Source: a virus
Direction: 5' to 3' (one strand)
Virus record (IMG/VR): IMGVR_UViG_3300022752_000007
Span: 1-34,663 of that record
Length of the DNA: 34,663 bases
The position numbers and the translations under genes were made by a program. The notes beneath the pieces are model-generated. The model saw only the letters and a program-made list of their open reading frames with translations, ran no database searches and was not told the origin of the DNA. This document shows positions 23,441 through 30,639 of this stretch, one piece after another (within the stretch, counting starts at the first letter, position 1; each line of letters begins with the position of its first letter).

Positions 23441-25249
23441 ATGTCTTTTAATGGCTCGGGTACATTCCTTATCAACACGGCAGGCCAGCCTGTCGTCTCT
23501 GGCACCGTCATCTCGTCCACGGCGTTTAACGCCCTGACGGCTGACCTTGCCACCGGCCTCTCGACCGCCATTACGAAGGACGGTCAGACGACAGTTACGG
23601 CTAACATCCCGATGTCCACCTACAAGTTCACGGGGCTTGGGGTAGGCTCTGCCGCCACGGACTCTGCGAACTTGTCGCAGGTACAGTCTACGGTCACCAA
23701 ACTGCTTACGAGCGTCTCTGGGACGGACACCATCACGGCTGTGGGTGCGCCTGTGGTTGCCGCCTACGCTGCCGGACAGATGTTCTATTTCGTCGCCACA
23801 GGCGATAACACGGGCGCGGTGACGCTCAACATCGACTCGCTTGGCGCAAAGGCTGTGACCCGTGACGGGTCTGTGGCGCTTGTTGCGGGTGACATCAAGA
23901 GCGGTGAGGTGGTGGTAGTCGTCTATGACGGCACGCGCTTCCAAGTCGTCTCGCAGTTGAACAGCGCCGGTAACGCGACCTTTGCCAATGTGTCCATCAC
24001 CTCGGCGCTCAATGTTGGCGGCGTGGCTACCTTTACGGCAAACCCTGTTCTCTCCGGCGGCACCGCCAACGGCGTGTTGTACTTGAACGGCAGCAAGGTG
24101 GCGACGAGTGGGAGTGCGCTGACATACGACGGCACGACATTTACAAGCGGCGCACATACGCTTTCAACAGGCGTATTGACTGTTCCTGCCGGTTCTGCCG
24201 CAGCCCCGTCTATCACCACGACCGGCGACACCAACACCGGCATCTTCTTTCCCGCCGCAGACACGATTGCCTTCACGGAGGGCGGCGTTGAGGCTGCAAG
24301 GATTGATAGTTCCGGCAACCTCGGCATCGGGACGACTTCGCCGGGAAGCAAGTTAGAAATATCTGCGTCCAACCCTGTTTTCACCATTTACAACACCAAC
24401 ACAGGCGACAACGGCATTACTTGGGAGTCTGACGCGGCTTCTGGCGCGTCTCGCGCATCGCTGTTTTTAAACTATGTCAACGCTGAATTGCGAATGACGG
24501 CTGGTGCTGGCGGTGGGAGTTATTTCCAATCGTTTTATACCAACGGCACCGAACGCGCCCGCATCTCGGCGACTGGAGATTTTGGGATTGGTACCTCTTC
24601 TCCTGCGTACAAATTGGATGTCAACGGAAACATCCGGCAGAGTTCGACCGCGTTGGTAACTGCCGTTGCGGGGCTTTGGGAGTACGACGGCTCCGTAAAC
24701 TATGTCACTCCATCCGGCACCCAGCGCGGCGTGGTTCCGGGGATGCAGTACTACGCCCTGAACGCATCGCTTGCTGGCGCAAACGTCAACACCGCGCAGA
24801 GTGTTTTAGGTGTCGGCGTGACCCTGAGTAGCAATACCCGGTACGCCTTTGAGGCGGTTTATGCCCTCTCGAAGACCGCCGGAACGACATCGCACACGAC
24901 CGGTATCGGCTTTGGCGGCACGGCTACCATCAACAACATCGGGTACTGGGCGCAGGCTGGCTCCATTAATAGCACCGGATTTGTTGATCTAAGCAACTCA
25001 GGTTCGTTCCAGTACTACATCCAAACGGCAGCCAACACCGTCCTAAACGGCGCTCAGGCGCAGGCCGCTACCTTCCGCATGTACAAAATTAGCGGTACGG
25101 TGTCTGTCGGGACCGGCGGCACATTTATTCCGCAGTACACCTTGTCTGCCGCACCGGGCGGGGCTTACACGACGGCGGCTGGGTGCTGGTTTAGGATCTA
25201 TCCGATTGGCGCGGCTGGCAGCAATGTCAGCGTTGGAACTTGGGCTTAA
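23441..25249 (+). CDS. tail fibre protein
   Basis: A 602-aa receptor-binding fibre. N-terminal ALTADLATGLSTAITKDGQT and PMSTYKFTGLGVGSAATDSA are typical of short-tailed phage fibres. The shaft includes VSITSALNVGGVATFTANPV and two copies of the fibre repeat R(I/L)...G..GIGT(T/S)SP..KL.(I/V), in ARIDSSGNLGIGTTSPGSKL and ARISATGDFGIGTSSPAYKL. The C-terminal 200 residues are a Ser/Thr/Gly-rich globular tip with no S74 chaperone domain, although such a domain often follows these repeats; that domain is instead on the 17757-20021 protein. The tip is the likely host-range determinant. Confidence 0.85.
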   Translation: MSFNGSGTFLINTAGQPVVSGTVISSTAFNALTADLATGLSTAITKDGQTTVTANIPMSTYKFTGLGVGSAATDSANLSQVQSTVTKLLTSVSGTDTITAVGAPVVAAYAAGQMFYFVATGDNTGAVTLNIDSLGAKAVTRDGSVALVAGDIKSGEVVVVVYDGTRFQVVSQLNSAGNATFANVSITSALNVGGVATFTANPVLSGGTANGVLYLNGSKVATSGSALTYDGTTFTSGAHTLSTGVLTVPAGSAAAPSITTTGDTNTGIFFPAADTIAFTEGGVEAARIDSSGNLGIGTTSPGSKLEISASNPVFTIYNTNTGDNGITWESDAASGASRASLFLNYVNAELRMTAGAGGGSYFQSFYTNGTERARISATGDFGIGTSSPAYKLDVNGNIRQSSTALVTAVAGLWEYDGSVNYVTPSGTQRGVVPGMQYYALNASLAGANVNTAQSVLGVGVTLSSNTRYAFEAVYALSKTAGTTSHTTGIGFGGTATINNIGYWAQAGSINSTGFVDLSNSGSFQYYIQTAANTVLNGAQAQAATFRMYKISGTVSVGTGGTFIPQYTLSAAPGGAYTTAAGCWFRIYPIGAAGSNVSVGTWA

Positions 25250-25263
25250 AAAGGGACATTCTT

Positions 25264-25587
25264 ATGGCTACTATCACTTGGAACATCTCGCAACTCGACT
25301 GCCTCCCGCAGGAGGACGGCAATACCGATGTCGTTTTCATCGTTCATTGGTCTTGCAACGGCGTGGACGGAGACTACAACGGAACCGTCTACTCAACCTG
25401 CTCCGTGCCGTTTCAGAAGGACAAGTCCTTCACCCCCTATGCTGACCTCACGCTCGACCAAGTGCTCGGCTGGGTCTGGGCCAACGGCGTGGACAAGGAC
25501 GCTACAGAGGCTGCGGTGCAGCAACAGATTGACAATCAGATTAACCCGCCGGTCGTCTCGCCGCCGCTGCCGTGGGTGTCGCCGTGA
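25264..25587 (+). CDS. DUF7936-like conserved phage protein
   Basis: A 107-aa protein: MATITWNISQLDCLPQEDGN, VVFIVHWSCNGVDGDYNGTV, FTPYADLTLDQVLGWVWANG and KDATEAAVQQQIDNQINPPV. This sequence is highly conserved after tail-fibre genes in many environmental phages (DUF7936 as I recall); its function is unknown, possibly a fibre accessory or chaperone. I start it at ATG 25264, behind AAAAAGGGAC, rather than at the in-frame upstream GTG. Its TGA overlaps the GTG of the next gene. Confidence 0.8.
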   Translation: MATITWNISQLDCLPQEDGNTDVVFIVHWSCNGVDGDYNGTVYSTCSVPFQKDKSFTPYADLTLDQVLGWVWANGVDKDATEAAVQQQIDNQINPPVVSPPLPWVSP

Positions 25588-25730
25588 TTAACCTCACGCT
25601 CACGACCGAAGAGGTCAACGCCATCCTGCAAGTGCTTGGGCAGTTGCCGACGAGCAGCGGTGCGTGGCCCCTTGTCGTCAAAATCAAGGAGCAGGCAGAG
25701 CCGCAGGTGCCGAAGGAGCAGCCGTCGTGA
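25584..25730 (+). CDS. 48-aa conserved small phage protein
   Basis: GTG 25584 overlaps the previous stop (GTGA). The product reads MINLTLTTEEVNAILQVLGQ, then LPTSSGAWPLVVKIKEQAEP and a short tail. This small protein regularly follows the DUF7936-type protein in related phages as I remember them. It is predicted to be a helix pair without a membrane segment. Its TGA (25728-25730) overlaps the GTG of the next gene. Confidence 0.7.
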   Translation: MINLTLTTEEVNAILQVLGQLPTSSGAWPLVVKIKEQAEPQVPKEQPS

Positions 25731-25918
25731 CCACGGTACAAGACCTTGAGGTGACTGTGACGAGTCACATCGATGTTTGCGCGGTGCGCTACGAAGCCAT
25801 CCATGCGCGGCTAAAGCGTCTGGAGAACCTTCTGATGCGGGTTGGCGGGGCGATTATCGTCATCCTGCTGACCGCGTTTGGCACGGTGACGATGATGTTC
25901 TTGGAGTCCATTAAGTGA
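25727..25918 (+). CDS. single-span membrane protein, XhlA/holin-like
   Basis: A 63-aa protein read from GTG 25727 (GTGA overlap). Residues 1-36 form an amphipathic helix (DVCAVRYEAIHARLKRLENL); residues about 38-59 are one transmembrane segment (RVGGAIIVILLTAFGTVTMM). This layout, a cytoplasmic coiled coil plus a C-terminal span, matches XhlA/hemolysin-like phage lysis proteins. It is followed by a second membrane protein and the endolysin, so it is probably part of the lysis cassette as holin or holin regulator. Confidence 0.75.
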   Translation: MTTVQDLEVTVTSHIDVCAVRYEAIHARLKRLENLLMRVGGAIIVILLTAFGTVTMMFLESIK

Positions 25919-26457
25919 TACCTGCCGCAATCCAAGCCATCCTAACGCCGCTTCTGGGCAACGGACTTAACCTTGTTGCCAACGCTGTGCTGGCAAAGGG
26001 CAAGGACTTCGTAGAGAAAAAATTGGGCGTGGAACTCAAGCCCGATATGTCCAGCGAGGATTTGGCGCGGGTACAGATTGCCCAGATGGAGCATGAAGAG
26101 GAACTGCTCAAGTTGCGTCTGGAAGAGGACAAACTTGACCTCGCTGAACTTGAGATGCTGCTCAAGGACACCAACGATGCGCGGGTACGCGAGACGCAGA
26201 TTGTCACCTCCGACAAGGCACCGCTGCTAAACAAACTCATCACGCCGATTTTGGCGCTTGGGCTGCTTGGCATCACCTTCACGCTCTTCGGCATCGTGCT
26301 GTTCCAAGCAAGCCCGATTGACCCTAGCCGCAAGGACATCCTCATCTACATCTTGGGCGTGCTGTCTGCGGTCGCTACGCAGGTTGTCTCGTACTACTTT
26401 GGTTCTAGCCAGTCGAGCAAGGACAAGACCGAAGCACTTAAGGAAGCCATGAAATGA
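25915..26457 (+). CDS. putative holin (GTA-holin-3TM-like)
   Basis: A 180-aa protein from GTG 25915, overlapping the previous stop (GTGA). The N-terminus is amphipathic (IQAILTPLLGNGLNLVANAV), a highly charged coiled coil spans about 50-95 (EEELLKLRLEEDKLDLAELE), and two transmembrane segments follow at about 107-130 and 142-163, ending in SYYFGSSQSSKDKTEALKEA. The DILIYILGVLSAVATQVVSY then YFGSSQ signature is typical of the GTA_holin_3TM-type family. Next to the endolysin, it is the best holin candidate; its relation to the 63-aa membrane protein (holin/antiholin) cannot be decided from sequence. Confidence 0.75.
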   Translation: MIPAAIQAILTPLLGNGLNLVANAVLAKGKDFVEKKLGVELKPDMSSEDLARVQIAQMEHEEELLKLRLEEDKLDLAELEMLLKDTNDARVRETQIVTSDKAPLLNKLITPILALGLLGITFTLFGIVLFQASPIDPSRKDILIYILGVLSAVATQVVSYYFGSSQSSKDKTEALKEAMK

Positions 26458-26792
26458 GCCTCGTAAAAGAACAAGCGGCGTTCCTGCTGGATGTCGCCAA
26501 ACTCATCAACAAGGCGACCGAGTTGGGTTTTGTCGTCACGGGCGGTGAACTTGCCCGTACCCCGGAACAGCAGGCCATCTATGTCAAGACGGGGCGCAGC
26601 AAGACGATGAACAGCATCCACCTCAAGCGATGTGCCATCGACCTTAACTTCTTCAAGGACGGCAAACTGACCTACGACATCCCTGCTCTTACGCCGGTTG
26701 GCAAGTATTGGGAGAGCCTCAACGAGAAGAATCAATGGGGCGGGTTCTGGAAGTCGTTCAAGGATGTTCCTCATTTTGAAAGAAAAGTCTGA
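26454..26792 (+). CDS. endolysin, peptidase M15 family (VanY/L-Ala-D-Glu type)
   Basis: A 112-aa cell-wall peptidase. The zinc site is visible: Ser54-x-His56 and Asp63 in SIHLKRCAIDLNFF and a C-terminal His107 in DVPHFE, the SxHxxxxAxD...H arrangement of M15 enzymes that cut peptidoglycan cross-links. GGELARTPEQQAIYVKTGRS at 30-49 is the usual family lead-in. There is no signal peptide, so it needs a holin to reach the wall. It overlaps the holin stop (ATGA). No spanin-like Rz/Rz1 pair was found nearby. Confidence 0.9.
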   Translation: MSLVKEQAAFLLDVAKLINKATELGFVVTGGELARTPEQQAIYVKTGRSKTMNSIHLKRCAIDLNFFKDGKLTYDIPALTPVGKYWESLNEKNQWGGFWKSFKDVPHFERKV

Positions 26793-26798
26793 TATAAC
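26790..26798 (+). promoter_or_regulatory. extended -10 promoter, would give a leaderless transcript
   Basis: TG-A-TATAAC is a near-perfect extended -10 element. The ATG at 26805 lies 6 nt after it, where the +1 base would fall. No well-placed -35 is evident, which extended -10 promoters do not need. It overlaps the endolysin stop codon. Confidence 0.4.
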
Positions 26799-26804
26799 CC
26801 AGTC

Positions 26805-27152
26805 ATGCAAACTGGAATTCCATCAACATTTTCGTTGTTGGGGCATCAAATTGATGTTGTTGTTATTCCGGCAAAAGATTGGAAGCGTTCAGATTGCGTA
26901 GGAATATGGTTGCCGCAACTATTAAGAATAGAAATAAAAAACACTTCTCGGGTTACTGCGCTTCAACAGGTTTTTTGCCACGAATGGGTACACGCGATGC
27001 TTGACATGATGTCACATCCTCTTTCTACGGACGAACAGTTTGTTGACCAATTAGGCCATCTCCTTCAACAATCTCTCACTACATTTGAAATGAAAAATGT
27101 CCGTAAGAAAAGCAACAGACGAACAAATAATTGCGGCTCTGAAAAGCAATAA
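26805..27152 (+). CDS. HExxH zinc metalloprotease-like protein
   Basis: A 115-aa protein with HEWVH at residues 59-63 in the helix QQVFCHEWVHAMLD, followed by LSTDEQFVDQLGHLLQQSL, in which an acidic residue could be the third ligand. This resembles ImmA/IrrE- or SprT-like zincins of phages. The C-terminal 20 residues are basic and may be poorly structured. No ribosome site precedes the ATG, but an extended -10 promoter ends 6 nt before it. The 3' end overlaps the metallophosphoesterase gene by 56 nt. Composition is A/T-rich relative to the upstream genes. The protease target is unknown; a regulator or host repressor is possible by analogy with ImmA. Confidence 0.7.
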   Translation: MQTGIPSTFSLLGHQIDVVVIPAKDWKRSDCVGIWLPQLLRIEIKNTSRVTALQQVFCHEWVHAMLDMMSHPLSTDEQFVDQLGHLLQQSLTTFEMKNVRKKSNRRTNNCGSEKQ

Positions 27153-28155
27153 CGGCAGTCGCTCTAAAGCGGCTGTTAAGTTGGGTTTGTGCCTTCGTGC
27201 GCTTGCAAGCCGTTTAGTTTCAATGCGTAAAAAAGGCATCGAAATTCCCGAAGTTAATTATTTAAGATTTGTCGATAAAGAAGAATATTCGTTTACTCCG
27301 CTTCCCGAAAGTGATGTTCCGATTGAAGAATTGATTGCACATCGCAAGCGTCAATTTGTTCACAAGCGCGACCACGAAGAAGCCTCCAAACTTATCCCCA
27401 TCCGCATCAAGATTCCCGGCGCTGTAGGGCTGCTGTTTTTTGGCGACCCTCATGTCGATGACGACGGCACCGACATAGAAGCGTTGGAACGCCATACGGC
27501 GCTCGTAAAGGCTACTGAAGGGCTTTTTGCAGTCAATGTCGGGGATACCACTAACAACTGGGTAGGGCGTTTAGCGAGGCTATACGGCGACCAAAGCACC
27601 TCTGCGGCGCAGGCATGGCGGTTGGCAGAGTGGTTCATGGGGCAATGTGATTGGCTGTGGTTGTTAGCCGGAAATCACGACCTATGGAGCGGAGCGGGTG
27701 ACCCGATGCGTTGGATTGCTCGTCAGCAATCAGCCCTTTATAAATCATCAGAGGCTAGAATCAACTTAAAGTTTCCAAACGGCGTTGAAGTGCGAATCAA
27801 CAGCCGTCACGACCACGCAGGGTCATCCATTTGGAACCCCGCGCATGGTTCGATGAAAGCCGCCATCATGGGAACCCGCGACCATATTTATGTTGCGGGT
27901 CACAAGCATGAGTCGGCCTACAGCGTACTTAAAGACCCCATTACTGACATCACTATGCACGCGCTAAAAGTTGCGTCATACAAGGTTTACGACCGATACG
28001 CGAAAGAAAGAGGCTTTCGGGACAACGCCCTTTCGCCCTGTGCGTTGGTGACCATCAACCCAAGCCTGCCGTCTCACCACGCGGATATGATTAAGGTTTT
28101 CTGGGAACCGGAACATGGAGCGGACTACCTCAAGTTTCTCCGACGACAGACCTGA
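27097..28155 (+). CDS. calcineurin-like metallophosphoesterase with N-terminal helix-turn-helix
   Basis: A 352-aa protein. Residues about 8-45 (EQIIAALKSNNGSRSKAAVK then LGLCLRALASRLVSMRKKG) form a Fis/PSQ-like helix-turn-helix. The catalytic domain from about 108 has all metallophosphoesterase blocks: FFGDPHVDDDG (GD-H, 116-119), NVGDTTNNW (149-150), AGNHDLW (GNH-D, 192-195), a His pair near 238-240 and AGHKHES (GH-H, 268-271). These bind two metal ions and hydrolyse phosphodiesters or phosphomonoesters; some relatives are nucleases. The fusion with a DNA-binding helix suggests action on DNA or RNA. It overlaps both neighbours and follows the lysis genes. Confidence 0.85.
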   Translation: MSVRKATDEQIIAALKSNNGSRSKAAVKLGLCLRALASRLVSMRKKGIEIPEVNYLRFVDKEEYSFTPLPESDVPIEELIAHRKRQFVHKRDHEEASKLIPIRIKIPGAVGLLFFGDPHVDDDGTDIEALERHTALVKATEGLFAVNVGDTTNNWVGRLARLYGDQSTSAAQAWRLAEWFMGQCDWLWLLAGNHDLWSGAGDPMRWIARQQSALYKSSEARINLKFPNGVEVRINSRHDHAGSSIWNPAHGSMKAAIMGTRDHIYVAGHKHESAYSVLKDPITDITMHALKVASYKVYDRYAKERGFRDNALSPCALVTINPSLPSHHADMIKVFWEPEHGADYLKFLRRQT

Positions 28156-28321
28156 AGTTTGCAAAAACTGTGTGTTTTGTTGCCCGTGGAACGGCGAGGG
28201 ATGGGGCTGCGGTCATGCTACGGTAAACGGGTTGCTTGATAACATTTGCCGCTGCGACGGCAAACATTTCGTGCAATTTAAACCGTTTAAAATGGCGAGG
28301 GTGGATTCGAACCACCGTTAG
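28115..28321 (+). CDS. 68-aa Cys-rich, putative zinc-binding protein
   Basis: ATG 28115 lies inside the metallophosphoesterase gene and the frame runs to TAG 28319-28321. Seven Cys and a His are arranged as CKNCVFCC, GWGCGH and CRCDGKH, like a small zinc-ribbon protein. No strong ribosome site is visible. The last nine codons read through the tRNA-Gln gene on the opposite strand, which makes the extreme C-terminus suspicious; the Cys cluster upstream still argues for a real protein. Confidence 0.5.
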   Translation: MERTTSSFSDDRPEVCKNCVFCCPWNGEGWGCGHATVNGLLDNICRCDGKHFVQFKPFKMARVDSNHR

Positions 28322-28363
28322 CGGAGTCAAAGTCCGCTGTCCTGCCGCCTAGACGACTCGCCA
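28293..28363 (-). tRNA. tRNA-Gln(UUG)
   Basis: On the minus strand 71 nt fold into a complete cloverleaf: acceptor TGGCGAG/CTCGCCA (7 bp, starting with the U1-A72 pair typical of tRNA-Gln), D-arm GTCT/GGAC, anticodon arm GCGGA/TCCGC with loop CTTTGAC (anticodon TTG), a 4-nt variable loop, and T-arm GGTGG/CCACC with loop TTCGAAT. The CCA end is not encoded; the next base is T. It is the only tRNA gene found and lies at the 3' end of the leftward early block. Confidence 0.93.
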
Positions 28364-28368
28364 GCCGT

Positions 28369-28485
28369 TTACCAAGTATCCCGATAGCCTCGGCTGCACG
28401 CCCAATTAGGCTTTGGCACGCGGCTCCATTCGTAGTGTCTGCGTGCCTTTAGGTTGCGGAACCAGTTGACGAACCATCTAACCAT
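28369..28485 (-). CDS. 38-aa Trp-rich micro-protein
   Basis: Too short for standard gene callers. On the minus strand GGAGG sits 4 nt before ATG 28485, an ideal ribosome site, and the frame runs 38 codons to TAA 28371-28369, ending 5 nt before the tRNA. The product starts MVRWFVNWFRNLKARRHYEW and contains five Trp with many Arg/Lys: an amphipathic, membrane- or nucleic-acid-binding look. It overlaps the end of the upstream gene by 37 nt. Confidence 0.6.
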   Translation of the reverse strand: MVRWFVNWFRNLKARRHYEWSRVPKPNWACSRGYRDTW

Positions 28486-29021
28486 AGTGCCTCCACGCTG
28501 TAGGACTGTGACGGTGATTTCCAATCTTTAGACGGCTCACCTGACAGGTGGCTCGGGTCAATCCAATGCAGTTTGTTGTTGGGGTAGGCGATAAACGGCC
28601 CTGACTCCAGCCGGATAATGTGATGGTCTTTGCTCTGGTCGCTGACCTCTGACCAGCCTCCGTTGTGCCAGAAGATGCTGAACAAATAGACCCCCGGCCT
28701 CCACACTCCGTCCCTGCCTCTGGCGCGGACGCGGTGATTCCGCAGGAACTCCATCTCCCTGACCTCGGCGTGGCGGCTAAAGGAATCCCACCAGCAGACG
28801 AGTTCTAAAGCCATTGGGGGGCATGGCTTGCTGACAAGGGCATGGATAGGCACCCTCGCCCATTGCGCCCCACAGGCTGCCATAACGCTAAACATGGGTA
28901 CTCGGGCGGGTTCAGCCCGGAACCCGAAGATGGTGCAGGGGGTGAACTTTCCTTTGCCCGTCTGGTGGTCATATAGGAATTCGTTGCGGATGTACGCCGG
29001 GGTGTACGGCGTATCTACCAT
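28449..29021 (-). CDS. 190-aa hypothetical protein of the early block
   Basis: From ATG 29021: MVDTPYTPAYIRNEFLYDHQ, then GKGKFTPCTIFGFRAEPARV, a Cys/Trp-containing segment LELVCWWDSFSRHAEVREME, YLFSIFWHNGGWSEVSDQSK and HWIDPSHLSG. It is Trp/His/Tyr-rich and soluble, with no motif I can name; similar proteins occur in phage early regions. I start it here because a longer in-frame start would overlap the DUF1364 gene. The last 37 nt overlap the 38-aa micro-protein. Confidence 0.65.
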   Translation of the reverse strand: MVDTPYTPAYIRNEFLYDHQTGKGKFTPCTIFGFRAEPARVPMFSVMAACGAQWARVPIHALVSKPCPPMALELVCWWDSFSRHAEVREMEFLRNHRVRARGRDGVWRPGVYLFSIFWHNGGWSEVSDQSKDHHIIRLESGPFIAYPNNKLHWIDPSHLSGEPSKDWKSPSQSYSVEALWLDGSSTGSAT

Positions 29022-29026
29022 GAAGG

Positions 29027-29311
29027 TCACAGTAGTCCTTCCCGGTCGAGTTGCGCGAGGGTTCGAGCCATGCCTTCTAGGTGCAACAAGCGCACATAGT
29101 CCCGGTCGAGGTCGGTATGCGCTCGACGGTCGATAGCATCGTGGCACGCGCTACAGGCCCATGCTCCAAGGATGTCGGGCGACTTCATGCCAATCCCAGA
29201 TACCCCGGCAAGCCTGTAGTGCGCCAGCACGGTTGTCTCGCTGTTGTGGTTGCAGACCTCTGGGATACGCACCATGCAGCCGCGTCCTCGGGCTTCCTTA
29301 CGCAGTTTCAT
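29027..29311 (-). CDS. DUF1364 family phage protein (Nin-region type)
   Basis: A 94-aa protein: MKLRKEARGRGCMVRIPEVC, TVLAHYRLAGVSGIGMKSPD and ILGAWACSACHDAIDRR. Cys residues in GC.VRIP.VC and ACSACHDA with the central His pattern form a treble-clef or HNH-like zinc site, diagnostic of DUF1364, a family known from the nin regions of lambdoid phages. A structure-specific DNA role is suspected but not shown. It overlaps the upstream NinB-like gene by 14 nt, and nin-type genes side by side support both calls. Confidence 0.85.
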   Translation of the reverse strand: MKLRKEARGRGCMVRIPEVCNHNSETTVLAHYRLAGVSGIGMKSPDILGAWACSACHDAIDRRAHTDLDRDYVRLLHLEGMARTLAQLDREGLL

Positions 29312-29708
29312 ACGACGGCTCCGGTATCACGATGCCCATATCAAGGCACTTTGTTTCGAGAAACAGCAAGTAATCGCTAAACTCTTGTTTGTCGAGCGCA
29401 GAGGAACGCTTGAGCGGTCGCATACGCTTTCTGCCAAACCCCTCTAGCGTCTCCCATCCAAAACACTCGCCCAGAAAGTAATCGTGCAGGTCATCACGCT
29501 GCCATCCGCGCAATGCCTCACCACCGCCCTCAAGGATGGACGGGTACACCACGCCCCACAGGAACTTGTTCTGTTGGTTGGTGCGCGGCTTCTTCCACTC
29601 CGTAACCTCGACCGCCCATGTTTTGAGCGGGTCAAGGTTAGACACCATCCGCGTTACGACAGATGCCATAGCGTCCGGTCTAGTGCCTCGCGGGAAGATG
29701 CGTTTCAT
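29298..29708 (-). CDS. ninB: NinB-like recombination protein
   Basis: A 136-aa protein from ATG 29708, which overlaps the glycosyltransferase stop (ATGA). WAVEVTEWKKPRTNQQNKFL (about 31-50), then GVVYPSILEGGG, QRDDLHDYFLGECFGWETLE, RPLKRSSALDKQEFSDYLLF and a final MGIVIPEP is the NinB (lambda Orf-like) pattern. Lambda Orf helps load recombinase/exonuclease products on SSB-coated DNA in place of RecFOR. Its presence with an annealing protein, exonuclease and SSB-like protein completes a phage recombination set. Confidence 0.85.
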   Translation of the reverse strand: MKRIFPRGTRPDAMASVVTRMVSNLDPLKTWAVEVTEWKKPRTNQQNKFLWGVVYPSILEGGGEALRGWQRDDLHDYFLGECFGWETLEGFGRKRMRPLKRSSALDKQEFSDYLLFLETKCLDMGIVIPEPSYETA

Positions 29709-30382
29709 CGCTCGGATGCCCTCACCCGTCCAGCCCATTGCTTCCATTCGTGGGCATATTCGACATTCTGGTATTCATCGAACCACGGGCCACCCTCGGT
29801 GAAATGCACGCAAGTCGGGTCAGGAACCTGCGCCCGTGTGTGCCAGCCCTCCAAGTAATTGAAGGTCGGCGGCAACGCACCAATGTTTCGGTCGTTTACC
29901 CACATGAACCGATGCAGGTACATCCCGGTTTCGCTGTTCACGATTTCGGGTGTCAGCCCACCCATTGACGGATGGCTGCAATTGAACCACATAAACGACG
30001 ACCAGTTTTTGCGCGGGTATTGGCGCTGTACCTGCCCGTCCATTTTTGTCAGAGATGTGGGCTTGTAGTCGTGTTGGACACACCACACGGCAACATCAGG
30101 ATTGTTGAAGTCAAGCAACGGCTTCAGACTGTGCCGTACCAGAAAGTCACAGTCCATGAACAAGGCATTGCCTCTGAAGTTGCAGAGCGCAGGCACAAGG
30201 AACCGGCTGAAACTAAACTCCGTGGATGAGAACGGGTCTGGTTCGCGCCAATACATCCCCATTTCACGGAGGTCATCCAGTCGAAGCGCGACAACCTCTG
30301 CCTCCATGTGTTCCAGAATGGACGCACGGGCCACCTCGTAGGCGATGTCCTCGCGGCTATCGTATCCGATGAAGATTTTCAA
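29705..30382 (-). CDS. GT-A type glycosyltransferase
   Basis: A 225-aa protein starting MKIFIGYDSREDIAYEVARA, with FSSTEFSFSRFLVPALCNFR and FMDCDFLVRH: DCD at residues 77-79 is the DxD metal/nucleotide-sugar motif of GT-A fold enzymes (GT8-like). YPRKNWSSFMWFNCSHPSMG and CVHFTEGGPWFDEY complete the phage family pattern. The frame opens at TTG (30382-30380), which overlaps the previous TGA (TTGA), so translation is probably coupled to the SSB-like gene. The acceptor is unknown: modified phage DNA, host surface sugar or a protein. It is unusual to see it among recombination genes. Confidence 0.85.
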   Translation of the reverse strand: MKIFIGYDSREDIAYEVARASILEHMEAEVVALRLDDLREMGMYWREPDPFSSTEFSFSRFLVPALCNFRGNALFMDCDFLVRHSLKPLLDFNNPDVAVWCVQHDYKPTSLTKMDGQVQRQYPRKNWSSFMWFNCSHPSMGGLTPEIVNSETGMYLHRFMWVNDRNIGALPPTFNYLEGWHTRAQVPDPTCVHFTEGGPWFDEYQNVEYAHEWKQWAGRVRASER

Positions 30383-30639
30383 AACGGCAAATCCTCATCG
30401 TCGTTGAACTTCTCGGGGTTCTGTTCTGCCATCGTTTTAGGACGCGCAGCCCGTTTCGGCTCAAACTTGAGCGACAGAAAAGCATCGCCGGTCTTACTGC
30501 TGCGCTTAATCCACGCGCTGATGTTGAGGTCGATATTGTTAAGAACGGCAGAGCCGCGATAATCGGGGGCTTTTTCGTTGCCGCGCTTATCGTTCTTAAA
30601 CAAAACGCCACGGTTGTTGTTGTCGTACTGCTTATTCAC
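30379..30639 (-). CDS. small single-stranded-DNA-binding-like protein
   Basis: An 86-aa protein from GTG 30639 (GTGA overlap with the exonuclease stop). RGVLFKNDKRGNEKAPDYRG, NNIDLNISAWIKRSSKTGDA and FLSLKFEPK have the OB-fold strand pattern of small phage SSB-like proteins, and the last residues DDEDLPF mimic the acidic DDDIPF-type tip by which bacterial SSB recruits repair proteins. It is far shorter than host SSB (about 175 aa). Its place after exonuclease and annealing genes supports a role in recombination-dependent replication. Confidence 0.7.
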   Translation of the reverse strand: MNKQYDNNNRGVLFKNDKRGNEKAPDYRGSAVLNNIDLNISAWIKRSSKTGDAFLSLKFEPKRAARPKTMAEQNPEKFNDDEDLPF

